In this document: positions 1 through 8,498 of the stretch, piece after piece
How the letters are laid out: the number at the start of each line of letters is the position of its first letter
Position numbering within the stretch: position 1 is the stretch's first letter
NCBI RefSeq assembly: GCF_022637555.1
Contig: NZ_CP093342.1
Span: 496,001-560,000 of the forward strand
Length of the DNA: 64,000 bases
Source of the DNA: Microbacterium sp. H1-D42
Lineage (GTDB): Bacteria > Actinomycetota > Actinomycetes > Actinomycetales > Microbacteriaceae
Direction: 5' to 3'
Program-made: the position numbers and the translations under genes
Notes under the pieces: generated by a model
What the model saw: the letters and a program-made list of their open reading frames with translations, nothing else
Told to the model about the DNA's origin: nothing
Databases searched by the model: none

Positions 1-240
1 GACGAAGCCGACGATCTCACCATCGACGAGCGCGGCGCTCATCTTGAAGTCGTCGCCCTGACGGGCCCAGTTGGTCCACAGCTCGGCCATGCGGCGCGGT
101 GAGATCCGCTCCAGTGCGGCCTTGCTGATCAGGTGGTCGTAGGTCTCGTGCCACGTCTGCGCGTGCACGCGACCGAGGGCTTCCGCATCGACATCGCGGA
201 CCGGACGGACGATGATCTCAGGCTGGGCTTCGGCGCTCAT
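1..240 (-). CDS. GNAT-family N-acetyltransferase (3' end cut by window edge)
   Basis: Only the first 80 residues are visible; the gene runs off the left edge. The N-terminus (MSAEAQPEIIVRPVRDVD, then an AQTWHETYDHLIS helix and an AALVDGEIVGFV strand) matches the start of GNAT acetyltransferases, which transfer acetyl from acetyl-CoA to an amine; substrate cannot be told. The ATG at 240 is supported by a TAGAGT hexamer six bases upstream with no Shine-Dalgarno, the leaderless pattern seen repeatedly in this window. It is transcribed leftward, divergent from the thioesterase gene. Confidence 0.75.
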   Translation of the reverse strand, partial: MSAEAQPEIIVRPVRDVDAEALGRVHAQTWHETYDHLISKAALERISPRRMAELWTNWARQGDDFKMSAALVDGEIVGFV

Positions 241-246
241 GCCGCG

Positions 247-252
247 ACTCTA
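247..252 (-). promoter_or_regulatory. Predicted -10 element of the leaderless GNAT gene
   Basis: TAGAGT on the minus strand lies 6 nt before the ATG at 240, so the transcript probably starts at or next to the start codon. No convincing -35 was picked. Confidence 0.45.
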
Positions 253-327
253 CGCGCGCGAGGGCGAGAGATGAAATCGACCGGTAACACGTCTGGCGCT
301 CTGTAGCAACCGTCCAATCAAGTTGGG

Positions 328-921
328 GTGCACGTCGTCGGATCACTACTATCGCCCTTTGTGAATGTGATCTGGCGCACCATCCTCGTGATCCTCCAGG
401 CCAGGCGGCGGGTCCGCCGCGGTCGAGTGCTCGCGCCGACGGAGATCGGGCGTGTCCGGCTGACCACGCTGCCCACGGACCTCGACATCCTGCGGCACAT
501 GAACAACGGCCGCTACCTGTCGCTGTTCGATCTCGGCCGCTGGGACCTGTTGATCCGCACCGGGCTGTTCGACGAGATGAAGAACCGCGGCTGGTACGCC
601 GTGGTCTCCAGCCAGACCGTCACGTTCCGCAAGTCGCTGCAGCTGTGGCAGCGCTTCGACGTCGAGTCGCGCATGATCGGACACGACGACAAGGCGATAT
701 TCCTCGAGCACCGCGCCGTCGTCGACGGTGAGGTATATGCGCGCGTGATCGTTCGGGCTCGGATGCTGCGCCGCAGCGGCGGCACGGTGAGTCACGAGGA
801 GCTGTTCGCGGCGGTCGGCCAGCCGGAGGGCATCCCTGCCATCGACGAGTGGATCCACGACTGGTCGGCGGCGTCCGTGCTCCCGCCCACCAAGGCGCCG
901 GCGCCGAGCACCTGGAACTGA
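328..921 (+). CDS. THEM6-like hotdog thioesterase, membrane-anchored
   Basis: A 197-residue protein with an N-terminal hydrophobic helix (about residues 5-22) followed by a hotdog thioesterase domain. Recognisable pieces are DILRHMNNGRYLSLFDLGRW (about 50-70), a strand with VTFRKSLQLWQRFDVESRM and HRAVVDGEVYARVIVRARM. This is the pattern of 4HBT_2/THEM6 acyl-CoA thioesterases, which hydrolyse acyl thioesters; the actual acyl-CoA is unknown. GTG at 328 is the most upstream reasonable start, but its ribosome site is weak and GTG 358 or 364 is possible. The C-terminal tail (PPTKAPAPSTWN) is encoded by the 49-bp sequence that is repeated at 16435-16483. Confidence 0.8.
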   Translation: MHVVGSLLSPFVNVIWRTILVILQARRRVRRGRVLAPTEIGRVRLTTLPTDLDILRHMNNGRYLSLFDLGRWDLLIRTGLFDEMKNRGWYAVVSSQTVTFRKSLQLWQRFDVESRMIGHDDKAIFLEHRAVVDGEVYARVIVRARMLRRSGGTVSHEELFAAVGQPEGIPAIDEWIHDWSAASVLPPTKAPAPSTWN

Positions 922-928
922 TCAGGCC
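880..928 (+). repeat. 49-bp direct repeat, copy 1 (att-like, 3' end of thioesterase gene)
   Basis: Identical over 49 bases to 16435-16483, in the same orientation. The copy covers the last 14 codons, the stop and a few following bases of the thioesterase gene and contains the palindrome GGCGCCGGCGCC. After the 49 bp, the two copies continue alike for about 7 more bases apart from one extra C here. A gene 3' end repeated in the same direction 15.5 kb away is the layout left by site-specific integration into a gene end; no integrase is visible between the copies. Confidence 0.85.
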
Positions 929-967
929 CGGCGGTCACCTGACTGAGCGGGCAGGGGCGACCGCTGT

Positions 968-990
968 CGTCGCCGGGCTCGCCGGCGACG
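968..990 (+). terminator. GC-rich hairpin after the thioesterase gene
   Basis: A perfect 9-bp stem (CGTCGCCGG / CCGGCGACG) with a 5-nt loop lies about 46 bp after the thioesterase stop. There is no T-run, so it may stop or only attenuate transcription, or stabilise the message end. Confidence 0.4.
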
Positions 991-999
991 CGGCTCCGC

Positions 1000-1005
1000 T
1001 ATGGT
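1000..1005 (+). promoter_or_regulatory. Possible -10 box for the FUSC-like gene
   Basis: TATGGT in the context CGCTATGGTGG, about 50 bp before the GTG at 1057. The same TATGGTGG string occurs in the predicted promoter of the decarboxylase gene. No clear -35 is visible. Confidence 0.3.
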
Positions 1006-1056
1006 GGTGCCGAAAGCGACGTGGCGTGGGGGCGCTTCGGGATGGCGGAGGGAATT

Positions 1057-2082
1057 GTGCACGTCTCAGACACATCTGACATGAAGACCAGACGCAAGAC
1101 GATGATGCTTGCAGCGAAGCTTCTGGTGGCGCTGGTGGTGGTGGCGGCGCCGGCGCTGATCACCGCGAGCTTCGTGCCGGGAGTCAGCGCGGTCGCCTTC
1201 TACGGCGTGCTGGCTGCGACCTTCGGCTGGATGAGCGGCGGCCCGCGAGTGGCCGCTGCTGTGGTCGTCGGGCTCACCGTGTTCGGCAGCATCTCGATAC
1301 TGCTGCGCGATCAGATCTGGGCGCTGGCGCTGATTCTGGTGCTGCTCGGCGTGGGCTACGGTTATGCGGCCAGTCGTGGAATCGGCAAGGCTGTGCTGCA
1401 GCTGCCGATCCTGGTGCCGTACTTCATGCACTCGCCGCCGGCCCTGTTCCGGGATCCACCGGCCATCGGGCCGCAGTATTTTCTCTGGCTCGCCGTGATC
1501 ATGCTGGTGATGGGGGCGTGGACGATCCTGATTCTCCGCGTAGCGGGCGGAGAACGGCACCTGTCCCCTGTGGAGGCTCCCGCTCCGCGAGTGGCGATCG
1601 CCTACGGCACGATCCTCGGCATCATCTCGTCCGCGGTGATGGTCGTGGGGACGACGACGGAGCTCGAGACGCACTGGGTGTGGGTTACGCTCACCCTCTA
1701 CGTGCTCGCCGACCCGCAGCACCTGTTCACCCCAGCCAAGATGGTCGGGCGCGTCAGTGGCACCCTCGCCGGGTTCATCGTCGTCTCGCTGCTGACGCTC
1801 ATGCCTCTGCCGGAGTTGGTCGTTGAGATCATCGCGCTGCTGGCACTGTGGATGTGTGCGGTGTTCATGCTGCTGAACCGCCCGTACTGGCAGTACGCGT
1901 TCTTCCTCACCGTCGCGGTGGTGCTGATGGATACCTCAGACGTGGATACTCTGCTGCTGGACACCGAGCGGTTCGGCTTCACGATCTTCGGCGCCGCCCT
2001 GTCGATCCTGACCGCGCTAGTGGTGAACCTCATCGCCTACCGGCGTGTTGCGCTCACCGCGCCTGACCAGGTGATGCGGTGA
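1057..2082 (+). CDS. FUSC-type multi-pass inner-membrane protein
   Basis: About 341 residues in ten or so hydrophobic segments separated by short loops. A GRVSGTLAGF segment followed by TM helices and a YWQYAFFLTVAVVLMD stretch in the C-terminal half resembles the FUSC family (fusaric-acid resistance / aromatic acid efflux-like proteins). The GTG at 1057 was chosen because GGAGGG at 1048-1052 is correctly spaced; the later ATG at 1081 lacks a ribosome site. The stop overlaps the next start by 4 nt, so the membrane protein and the following hydrolase are translationally coupled. Efflux of a small acid is plausible from the family; nothing here proves the substrate. Confidence 0.65.
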   Translation: MHVSDTSDMKTRRKTMMLAAKLLVALVVVAAPALITASFVPGVSAVAFYGVLAATFGWMSGGPRVAAAVVVGLTVFGSISILLRDQIWALALILVLLGVGYGYAASRGIGKAVLQLPILVPYFMHSPPALFRDPPAIGPQYFLWLAVIMLVMGAWTILILRVAGGERHLSPVEAPAPRVAIAYGTILGIISSAVMVVGTTTELETHWVWVTLTLYVLADPQHLFTPAKMVGRVSGTLAGFIVVSLLTLMPLPELVVEIIALLALWMCAVFMLLNRPYWQYAFFLTVAVVLMDTSDVDTLLLDTERFGFTIFGAALSILTALVVNLIAYRRVALTAPDQVMR

Positions 2083-3299
2083 CCTCCGGCAGCGTCGGTG
2101 AGCGGATGCTGTCGGCGACCCTTCTGGGCGTCGCTCGTGACACCCGGGGAGTGCGCCGACTGCGGCGCCCCGCCACAGCATCCGCTCCTGCATTCGAGCT
2201 CACATATGTGCGAACGGGGCCGAGCTCAGCGCGCCCGCCCGCTGTGGTGATCCCCGGAGGACCGGGGCTGGGATCCGTCCTCCCATATCGGACGCTGCGC
2301 GCGATCGCCGCACGTCGAGGGATCGAGCTGATCATGGTCGAGCACCGGGGCGTCGGACTCTCCCGCACCGATCTCTCCGGTGCGGATCTGCCGCCCTCGG
2401 CGATGCGCGTCATCGACGTCGTCGACGACATCGCCGCAGTGCTCGACCACGAAGGCATCCCGCGCGCGCACATCGTCGGCTCGTCGTACGGCAGCTATCT
2501 CGCCGCGGGTTTCGGCGTGAGGCATCCCGAGCGGGTCGCGGGGATGCTGCTGGATTCGGCTCTGCAGTCGGCCGACGAGCTCGGTCTCGAGCGCACGGTG
2601 ATCCGCGGCCTGCTGTGGGAGGCACCGACCGAATCGGCCGCTCTGGTCCGGGAAGCGGCGGCCGCGGGCGTCGAGCAGCGTGTGCTGCTAGACGTGTCGC
2701 GGGCGGCGTATGAACTCGGCGGCGATCGGCTGCTGGTGCCGCTGCTGCGCCGTCGCCTTCGGGTCGGGCGTCACCTCATCTGGAAGGCGATCGAGGCTTA
2801 TGCGACGCGTGACGCCCCCGGTGCGCGAATACCGGGGATCTACGAGTTCGATCTCGCGGGAGTGATCGGGTTCCGCGAACTCGGCTACAGCGCCGTGGCC
2901 GATGGCCTGCCGCTGGATCCCGCACTCACCTATGCTCCACTGCGTGATCGCTTCCCGCCCTTCGCGGGGGAGCCTTTCGAACTGAGCGCAACTGTGCGCG
3001 CTTTCACCTGGCCGCTGGTGCTGCTGACGGGGTCGCGCGACCTGCGGACTCCACCGGCGATCGCGGCGAGAATAGCGGCGGCTTCGCAGCACGCCGTGAC
3101 CGTATGCATCGAGAACGGGCACAGCGCGCTCGACACCCATGCGGTCGCTCTGCTGAATGCACTGGAATGGCTCATCGATGGCCGTCAGGAGCTCCTGCCG
3201 GCCATCGCCGAGAAGCTGTCCGCCCTGCCGCGGCGCGGCGCAGCAGGGCGGACCGTGTCCTTGCTGGACGCGTGGTCGAGGCGGGCTCACACGCGCTGA
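2079..3299 (+). CDS. Alpha/beta hydrolase, proline-iminopeptidase-like
   Basis: A 406-residue hydrolase. Visible parts: oxyanion-side motif VIPGGPGLGS (about 57-66), HRGVGLSRT after strand 4, nucleophile elbow GSSYGS with catalytic Ser136, acid in TGSRDLRTPPAIA and the histidine in ENGHSALD near the C-terminus. HGGPG-like plus HRGxGxS is typical of the peptidase S33/proline iminopeptidase group, so hydrolysis of a small ester, amide or peptide is likely. GTG start at 2079 overlaps the previous stop by 4 nt, showing co-translation. Its 3' end overlaps the convergent ATP-grasp gene by 13 bp. Confidence 0.8.
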   Translation: MTSGSVGERMLSATLLGVARDTRGVRRLRRPATASAPAFELTYVRTGPSSARPPAVVIPGGPGLGSVLPYRTLRAIAARRGIELIMVEHRGVGLSRTDLSGADLPPSAMRVIDVVDDIAAVLDHEGIPRAHIVGSSYGSYLAAGFGVRHPERVAGMLLDSALQSADELGLERTVIRGLLWEAPTESAALVREAAAAGVEQRVLLDVSRAAYELGGDRLLVPLLRRRLRVGRHLIWKAIEAYATRDAPGARIPGIYEFDLAGVIGFRELGYSAVADGLPLDPALTYAPLRDRFPPFAGEPFELSATVRAFTWPLVLLTGSRDLRTPPAIAARIAAASQHAVTVCIENGHSALDTHAVALLNALEWLIDGRQELLPAIAEKLSALPRRGAAGRTVSLLDAWSRRAHTR

Positions 3300-4498
3300 G
3301 CGTGCACTTCCTCCAGAGCTTCAGCATCGTGCATGCTCATGCCGACGATGGGCTCGCCGTTCCAGACGATGTCATCGCCCATTGCCTTCAGCAGCTGCTC
3401 GCGGTGTCCGTGAGCGAGCTTCGCACCGTGGATGATCGCCGCCGGTCCCCACATCATCGCGAACGAGTCGTGCCATCCATGACCGACGTCGTGGACTTCG
3501 AGCAGGTCGTGCAGCGAGGTCTTCAGATGCGCGACCGGCTCTGTGAACGCATCCGCGAGCACAGCCAGCCGGATCTGTCGCTCGGTGCCTGCTTCGACGA
3601 CTGCCGTGGACCCGTTTCGTCCGGCCAGCGCGGCGAGGAACTCGGCTGTCTCGAGAAGGATCACGCCGTTGGTGGGGCGCGGGTTGCATTCGATCGCGTA
3701 GAGCTCGCCGTGATGATTGACGAAGTCAAAGGACAGCTGCCCGGTGTATGTGGGATCGAGCTCATCGATGATGCGCTGGGTGTACTCGAGAGTGCGGGTG
3801 CTGTCCTCAGCGAGGAACGTGATGCCGGTGCTGTGGGCCCACTGCTCGGGTGCACTGTACGTGCACTGGGCGGTGACCCTTCCATCGACGATGATGCTGT
3901 ACGTGCAGATCATCGGCCCATCGGTGAAAGGCTGCACGAGCCAGGGCTGATCCGGCGTCGGGTGGCAGTCCTCAACTGCCATCTTGCCCGCCAGTGGGCC
4001 CGTGTTCGTGAGCAGGCTCACGCCCCCACGTGAGAACACGGCACGTGCGAAGAATTGAGGGAAGCGCTCAATGGCTGCATGCAGCTCTTCTTTATCAGTG
4101 ACGATCACGGTTTCCGGAATGGGCACGCCCGCGCGTTCGACGATGCGCTGGAAGCTGCCCTTGTCATGCAATTGAGCGAGTTTGTCGAATCGACCGGTGA
4201 ACAGCGTGACGGCTGCGGGAAGGTCGGACTTTCGCGCAGCGAGGTAGAACGCCTCCTCGAAAGTGGGGATGATGAGGTCAATCTCGTGGTCATTGACGAT
4301 GCGCGTTATGTCGTCGATGAACTGGTCGGTTTCGAACCGAGGTGATGCGACCACCGCGTGCGATGAGATGTACCGGGAGTGGCTTCCAATCGCACCGGCA
4401 TACGTATCGGCGGCGACCACGTAGTGGCCGGTGCTTCCGAATTTTCGGATGATGTCGAGTGCGAACGTGTTCCGGGAGCTTGTGACGAGAATGCGCAT
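3287..4498 (-). CDS. ATP-grasp ligase (CarB/D-Ala-D-Ala-ligase-like fold)
   Basis: A 403-residue protein beginning MRILVTSSRNTFALDIIRKF, the Rossmann-like preATP-grasp domain, followed by an ATP-grasp region: DKGSFQRIVERAGVPIPET (about 115-135), QPFTDGPMICTYSII, and the metal-binding strand LSFDFVNHHGELYAIECNPR with the conserved E-x-N-x-R near 285. Such enzymes join a carboxylate to an amine or thiol using ATP through an acyl phosphate. The start at 4498 has AAAGGG 7 nt upstream; an ATG at 4531 has none. It reads in the same direction as the ThrE-like exporter just upstream (115-bp gap) and lies in the glutamate-decarboxylase cluster, so an amino acid or GABA may be a substrate; this is inference. 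Confidence 0.8.
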   Translation of the reverse strand: MRILVTSSRNTFALDIIRKFGSTGHYVVAADTYAGAIGSHSRYISSHAVVASPRFETDQFIDDITRIVNDHEIDLIIPTFEEAFYLAARKSDLPAAVTLFTGRFDKLAQLHDKGSFQRIVERAGVPIPETVIVTDKEELHAAIERFPQFFARAVFSRGGVSLLTNTGPLAGKMAVEDCHPTPDQPWLVQPFTDGPMICTYSIIVDGRVTAQCTYSAPEQWAHSTGITFLAEDSTRTLEYTQRIIDELDPTYTGQLSFDFVNHHGELYAIECNPRPTNGVILLETAEFLAALAGRNGSTAVVEAGTERQIRLAVLADAFTEPVAHLKTSLHDLLEVHDVGHGWHDSFAMMWGPAAIIHGAKLAHGHREQLLKAMGDDIVWNGEPIVGMSMHDAEALEEVHAQRV

Positions 4499-4613
4499 TG
4501 ACTGACCCTTTCGAATTACTGCAGTGTTCATCGAACGTGCTCGAGCTCACCATAGCGCCGAACATCTTTTCTGCACGCCTACCCGGCCTCATGGTCGGGA
4601 CGCGACAGAGGGG

Positions 4614-5930
4614 TCAGGGCTGCTCGTGGGCGGCTCTGCGCAGCGCCCGAGTGAAAGCGCCGGTGTCGCGGCTGACCCCGGTGCCGATGATCATTCCGAT
4701 CGCGATCGCGACGATGGCCCCCGCTGTCTGCAGCAGCAGATTGCTGCTGCCGGCGTTGCCCGACACGACCTCGGTGAGTCCGACGAACCCCATGGAGCCC
4801 GGAACCATCATCCAGTAGGCGCAGGTGAGCATCACGCCGGGCGGTGGCGCCGTCGGAAGGTGGGTCACGAGGTAGATCACGGGGACGGCGATCATCGCTC
4901 CGATCAGGCCGGACAGCGCCGCGCCGAGCAGGGCGTGGCCCAGCAGTTGGGCGGAGTAGGCGACGGTGAGGGCGAGCAGGATCCACAGGAACGAGCGCTT
5001 CGGGGCCACGGAGAAGAAGTAGTATCCGATCGCCACCAGGGGGATCCCCAGCCATGAGGCCCACACACCCAGAGGCGTGCCGGTCGACGTGTGCGGGTGG
5101 GAGACGCCGGTGAGGACGATGCCCAGATAGAGGCCGAAGGCGAGCAGGGCGAGGGTGGCAGTGCCGTAGAGCAGGCGGCTTGCGCCGGCGATGATCTGGC
5201 CGTTTGTGAGTTCGACTGCGGCGTTGGTGAGCGTGAGGCCGGGTAGAAGGCTGACCAGCGCTGGCGTGACGAAGCTGAGCATGCTTTCGCTCGCCAGGCT
5301 GGGAGCGAGGATTCCGACGAGTGCCGTCGCGATGAATGCCGCCGCCACTGGAAGTACCAGTGCAAGCGTTCGCACGCGCGAGCCGGTGAGGACGAGTACG
5401 CCGACCACGAGGCCGAGGGCGGCATAGATGGGCAGCGAGGACGGCACAGGGCTGATGATGAGCCCGAATCCTTCGGCGAGGAGCACATGTCCCAGAAGTG
5501 CGGTCCAGAACCCGAAGCGCGGGGGTGCGGCGACGATCTGCTGCGTCTGGTCGATCACTGCATCGGGGTCGGTGCGGTCGCGTGCGGCGTGGGTGATGAG
5601 CGACTCGAGTGATGCAACCTGATCCAGTCGGAGCGCCTTGGGGGACACCTCGAACACCGCAGTGTGATGGGCGTCGGCGGCGGGATCGTCGATGATCACG
5701 AGAGTGGGCAGCGCGACGATGCGCATGTCGGGACGCCCGTAGGTACGCGCGAGAGACGTGATCGACACGGCGACCTCGTTCGTGGGCTGCGAGCCTGCGA
5801 GAAGCGCGGCCGACAGCAATCCCAGCATGTCGATGAGGCGTTTAGATCTCGCGGCGATGGGCGGCTGTGGCGCGTCCGTGGCGTGCAGCGCGGCGAGTGC
5901 GCGCTGTAGGCGTGAGTGTCGAAGATTCAT
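4614..5930 (-). CDS. ThrE-family threonine/serine-type amino-acid exporter
   Basis: A 438-residue protein with the two-part ThrE layout: a soluble N-terminal domain of about 140 residues (DUF1212: LLAGSQPTNEVAVSITSLAR, then YGRPDMRIVALPTLVII) and about ten TM helices from residue 150 onward (the DUF1212 C-part plus DUF3815). ThrE in Corynebacterium exports threonine and serine with the proton gradient. The ATG at 5930 is preceded by GGAGG at proper spacing. It is divergent from the decarboxylase gene across a 338-bp control region and upstream of the ATP-grasp gene, suggesting export of the product or by-product of this cluster. Confidence 0.85.
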   Translation of the reverse strand: MNLRHSRLQRALAALHATDAPQPPIAARSKRLIDMLGLLSAALLAGSQPTNEVAVSITSLARTYGRPDMRIVALPTLVIIDDPAADAHHTAVFEVSPKALRLDQVASLESLITHAARDRTDPDAVIDQTQQIVAAPPRFGFWTALLGHVLLAEGFGLIISPVPSSLPIYAALGLVVGVLVLTGSRVRTLALVLPVAAAFIATALVGILAPSLASESMLSFVTPALVSLLPGLTLTNAAVELTNGQIIAGASRLLYGTATLALLAFGLYLGIVLTGVSHPHTSTGTPLGVWASWLGIPLVAIGYYFFSVAPKRSFLWILLALTVAYSAQLLGHALLGAALSGLIGAMIAVPVIYLVTHLPTAPPPGVMLTCAYWMMVPGSMGFVGLTEVVSGNAGSSNLLLQTAGAIVAIAIGMIIGTGVSRDTGAFTRALRRAAHEQP

Positions 5931-5996
5931 TCTCGTCCTCCAAAAGTGTGTGGTGAGCCTCGCCGAAGGGCTGCAGACAGTTCAGACAAATTTTGC

Positions 5997-6027
5997 TTGA
6001 TTTCGGTGCGGGGTGTACTGCTATGGT
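5997..6027 (+). promoter_or_regulatory. Predicted promoter of the decarboxylase operon
   Basis: TTGATT (5997-6002), 19-nt spacer, extended -10 TGCTATGGT with hexamer TATGGT at 6022-6027. Spacing is a little long; called by eye. Confidence 0.4.
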
Positions 6028-6048
6028 GGCGTCTAACCGGGGGCGGGT

Positions 6049-6064
6049 GTTGTTGTGAAACAAC
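6049..6064. promoter_or_regulatory. Palindromic operator-like site GTTGTT-GTGA-AACAAC
   Basis: A perfect 6-bp inverted repeat with 4-nt centre lies about 15 bp downstream of the predicted transcription start of the decarboxylase operon, the place a repressor would bind. No regulator gene is present in the cluster. Confidence 0.5.
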
Positions 6065-6268
6065 TTCGATACCCGAATGGGCATGAAATCTGCCCGCAGA
6101 GTTCGGAGGGGGGAAGCGAAGTGATCTTCGTTTCGGAGGGGGCGATTTATCGCTCCCGAGCTCGATTTCGGCGCGCCCGCAATGCCGTGCGGTCCGCGCT
6201 CTCTTTGAATCCTCTCTTTGTCGGAATTCGTTGCATTCGCTCGCGCGACCACCTTGAGAGGATCATTT

Positions 6269-7669
6269 ATGTCTGAACTGTTCCGCGCTGCATCCACCCA
6301 GGACGATAGCGCTCAGCTGGAGATCAAGCCCGTTTTCACTCGCCCGGGTGAGGCCGATACGCTGCCCATATTCGAGCTTCCCGAAGGCATGCTCTCGCCG
6401 GAGACCGCATACCAGCTCGTGCACGATAAGGCGATGTTGGACGGAAACTCGCGAATGAACCTCGCCACGTTCGTCTCGACGTGGATGGACGATAACGCCC
6501 GCAAGATCTACCTGCAGGCCGCTGACAAGAACATGATCGACAAGGACGAGTATCCGGCCACGGCCGAGATCGAGGACCGCTGCTGGCGGATGCTCGCCCA
6601 CCTCTGGAACGTGCCTGACGCGGATGACACGATCGGCACCTCGACGATCGGATCCTCGGAAGCCTGCATGCTCGGCGGCCTCGCACTGAAGCGGTTGTGG
6701 CAGGAGCGTCGCAGGGCCGAGGGCAAGTCGACCGAGCGCCCGAACCTGATCCTCTCCGCCGGCGTTCAGGTCGTGTGGGAGAAGTTCTGCAACTACTGGG
6801 ATGTCGAGGCGCGCTATGTGCCGGTCACCGAGGAGCACCTGGTGCTCGACGGCTTCGAGCTCGAGAAGTACGTCGACGAGAACACCATCGGTGTCGTCGC
6901 GATTCTCGGACAGACCTATACCGGTCTGTATGAGCCGGTGAAGGAGATTGCCGCGAAACTGGACGAGATCCAGGCGAGCACCGGAGTCGACGTGAAGATC
7001 CACGTGGACGGTGCATCGGGCGCGATGGTCGCTCCGTTCTGCCAGCCCGAGCTGGAATGGGACTTCCAAATCGACCGAGTCAACTCGATCAGCACCTCGG
7101 GCCACAAATACGGCCTCGTCTACCCTGGCGTTGGCTGGGTCGTGTGGCGCAGCAAGGCGGTGTGTCCCGAGAGCCTCATCTTCCACGTGAGCTATCTCGG
7201 CGGCGACATGCCGACCCTGGCGTTGAACTTCTCACGTCCCGGTGCTCAGGTCCTGCTGCAGTACTACCAGTTCCTTCGACTTGGTCGCGAGGGCTACCGC
7301 GCGGTCCAGCAGGGGTCGATAAATGTGGCGACCTATTTGTCGTCCCACATCGCGAAGATGGGGCCGTTCCAGCTGATCAGCAAGGGCGACACGATTCCCG
7401 TGTTCGCCTGGAAGCTCGACAAGACAGAGCGCAACTGGGATCTGTATGACCTCGCGGATCGACTGCGCATGCGCGGCTGGCTGGTGCCGGCGTACCCGAT
7501 GCCCGAGGACATCGCTGACATGGTCGTGCAGCGCATCGTCGTCCGCGCCGATCTCAGCATGGATCTCGCGAGCTACCTGCTCACGGCGATCGAGGAGGAG
7601 GTCGCGTACCTCGATGCGCTCACCACTCCACTGCCACGCGAGGCCAAGAAGCAGGGCTTCGCACACTGA
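6269..7669 (+). CDS. gadB: Glutamate decarboxylase (PLP-dependent)
   Basis: 466 residues, the same length as E. coli GadB. It converts L-glutamate to GABA and CO2, consuming a proton. The PLP lysine is Lys280 in ISTSGHKYGLVYPG, preceded by the cofactor aspartate in HVDGASGAMVAPF; the N-terminal LDGNSRMNLATFVSTWM segment is also family-typical. ATG 6269 has GAGAGGA six nt upstream; the in-frame codon at 6218 does not. The usual partner GadC (glutamate/GABA antiporter) is absent; instead a ThrE exporter, a YrhK-like protein and a DMT permease are nearby. Downstream genes follow on the same strand after a strong hairpin. Confidence 0.95.
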   Translation: MSELFRAASTQDDSAQLEIKPVFTRPGEADTLPIFELPEGMLSPETAYQLVHDKAMLDGNSRMNLATFVSTWMDDNARKIYLQAADKNMIDKDEYPATAEIEDRCWRMLAHLWNVPDADDTIGTSTIGSSEACMLGGLALKRLWQERRRAEGKSTERPNLILSAGVQVVWEKFCNYWDVEARYVPVTEEHLVLDGFELEKYVDENTIGVVAILGQTYTGLYEPVKEIAAKLDEIQASTGVDVKIHVDGASGAMVAPFCQPELEWDFQIDRVNSISTSGHKYGLVYPGVGWVVWRSKAVCPESLIFHVSYLGGDMPTLALNFSRPGAQVLLQYYQFLRLGREGYRAVQQGSINVATYLSSHIAKMGPFQLISKGDTIPVFAWKLDKTERNWDLYDLADRLRMRGWLVPAYPMPEDIADMVVQRIVVRADLSMDLASYLLTAIEEEVAYLDALTTPLPREAKKQGFAH

Positions 7670-7680
7670 CTCAGCCGTGT

Positions 7681-7708
7681 GGGGTGGTGCCGTCGACGGC
7701 ACCACCCC
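7681..7708 (+). terminator. 28-nt perfect palindrome between decarboxylase and YrhK-like gene
   Basis: A 12-bp stem (GGGGTGGTGCCG and its complement) closing on TCGA; the whole 28 nt is its own reverse complement. It starts 11 bp after the decarboxylase stop and has no T-run, so it is better read as an attenuator or 3'-end stabiliser that sets decarboxylase expression above that of the downstream genes. Confidence 0.55.
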
Positions 7709-7739
7709 GTACAGCATCCGTAACGGAACGGAGCCATAG

Positions 7740-8444
7740 ATGACGAAGGTCGCCATTCACGCCAGCCCGGCTTCTTTTCTCACGCCGACCCTGACCAAGC
7801 AGAGCGTGTTCTTCATGGTGGGGGGATCGCTTTTCGCGGTGGGGGCCGCCGCGTCGATCTGGGATATCGCCGGTGCGGGCGCAACCAACTGGCTGAGCTT
7901 CATCGGCGCGTGGTTCTTCACGACGGCCGGTTTCATGCAGGTGCTGCTCAGCGGGGATGCGACAGTGCCGACGCCGGGGGGAACTGGTAAGACCCCACGC
8001 GCTGAATGGCTCGCGGCGGCGACGCAGAGTCTCGGAACACTGCTGTTCAATGTGAGTACGACGACCGCATTGACGGCGAAGTCGGTCGCAGACGAGAAGC
8101 ACTACATGTGGAACCCGGATGCGGGTGGCTCGTTCGCGTTCCTCGTGAGTGCCTGCTTCGTCTACGTGGCGTTCTACCGCGAGACCGGAACGCTGTGGAA
8201 GCCGGTCGCAGCATCGTGGTGGTCAGCACACATCAACATGATCGGGTGCATAGCCTTCGCGTTGTCTGCGGTCGGTGCCTTCGTCCTCGATGACGGTTCC
8301 AGCAAGGATGCCGGTCTGTCGAACTGGGGCACGTTCATCGGTGCGATCTGCTTCGTGCTCGCCTCAGCTGTCGTGCTGCCTCAGCTGCCATGGAATCGCG
8401 CTGCAGCAGCGATGGCGTCGCCCGACGACAGGGCGGCACGCTGA
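7740..8444 (+). CDS. YrhK-like integral membrane protein
   Basis: A 234-residue protein with about six TM helices, e.g. QSVFFMVGGSLFAVGAAASIW (21-41), WLSFIGAWFFTTAGFMQVLL, FAFLVSACFVYVAFY and ICFVLASAVVLPQL, and a SLGTLLFNVSTTTAL segment typical of the YrhK domain. Function of this family is not established. ATG 7740 has ACGGAG six nt upstream. It sits between glutamate decarboxylase and the C-N hydrolase, so a role in GABA handling or acid stress is a guess from context only. Confidence 0.6.
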   Translation: MTKVAIHASPASFLTPTLTKQSVFFMVGGSLFAVGAAASIWDIAGAGATNWLSFIGAWFFTTAGFMQVLLSGDATVPTPGGTGKTPRAEWLAAATQSLGTLLFNVSTTTALTAKSVADEKHYMWNPDAGGSFAFLVSACFVYVAFYRETGTLWKPVAASWWSAHINMIGCIAFALSAVGAFVLDDGSSKDAGLSNWGTFIGAICFVLASAVVLPQLPWNRAAAAMASPDDRAAR

Positions 8445-8498
8445 CCTGACCAGCCCGGGGTCGGAGTCGAGTCCCGGGATCAGTCCGAAACGTAGAAA

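Larger units (their letters stand above)
5931..6268. promoter_or_regulatory. Divergent control region between exporter and glutamate decarboxylase
   Basis: A 338-bp stretch without a credible gene and visibly AT-richer than its surroundings. It carries the ThrE ribosome site at its left end, a predicted rightward promoter (5997-6027), a perfect inverted repeat (6049-6064) and a long untranslated leader of over 200 nt before the decarboxylase. A short open frame from GTG 6055 overlaps the decarboxylase start but has no good ribosome site. Confidence 0.5.

Noticed and set aside
6055..6276. 73-codon open frame in the GAD leader, starting GTG
   Set aside because: No well-spaced ribosome site, no family resemblance, arginine-rich end and overlap with the real decarboxylase start.
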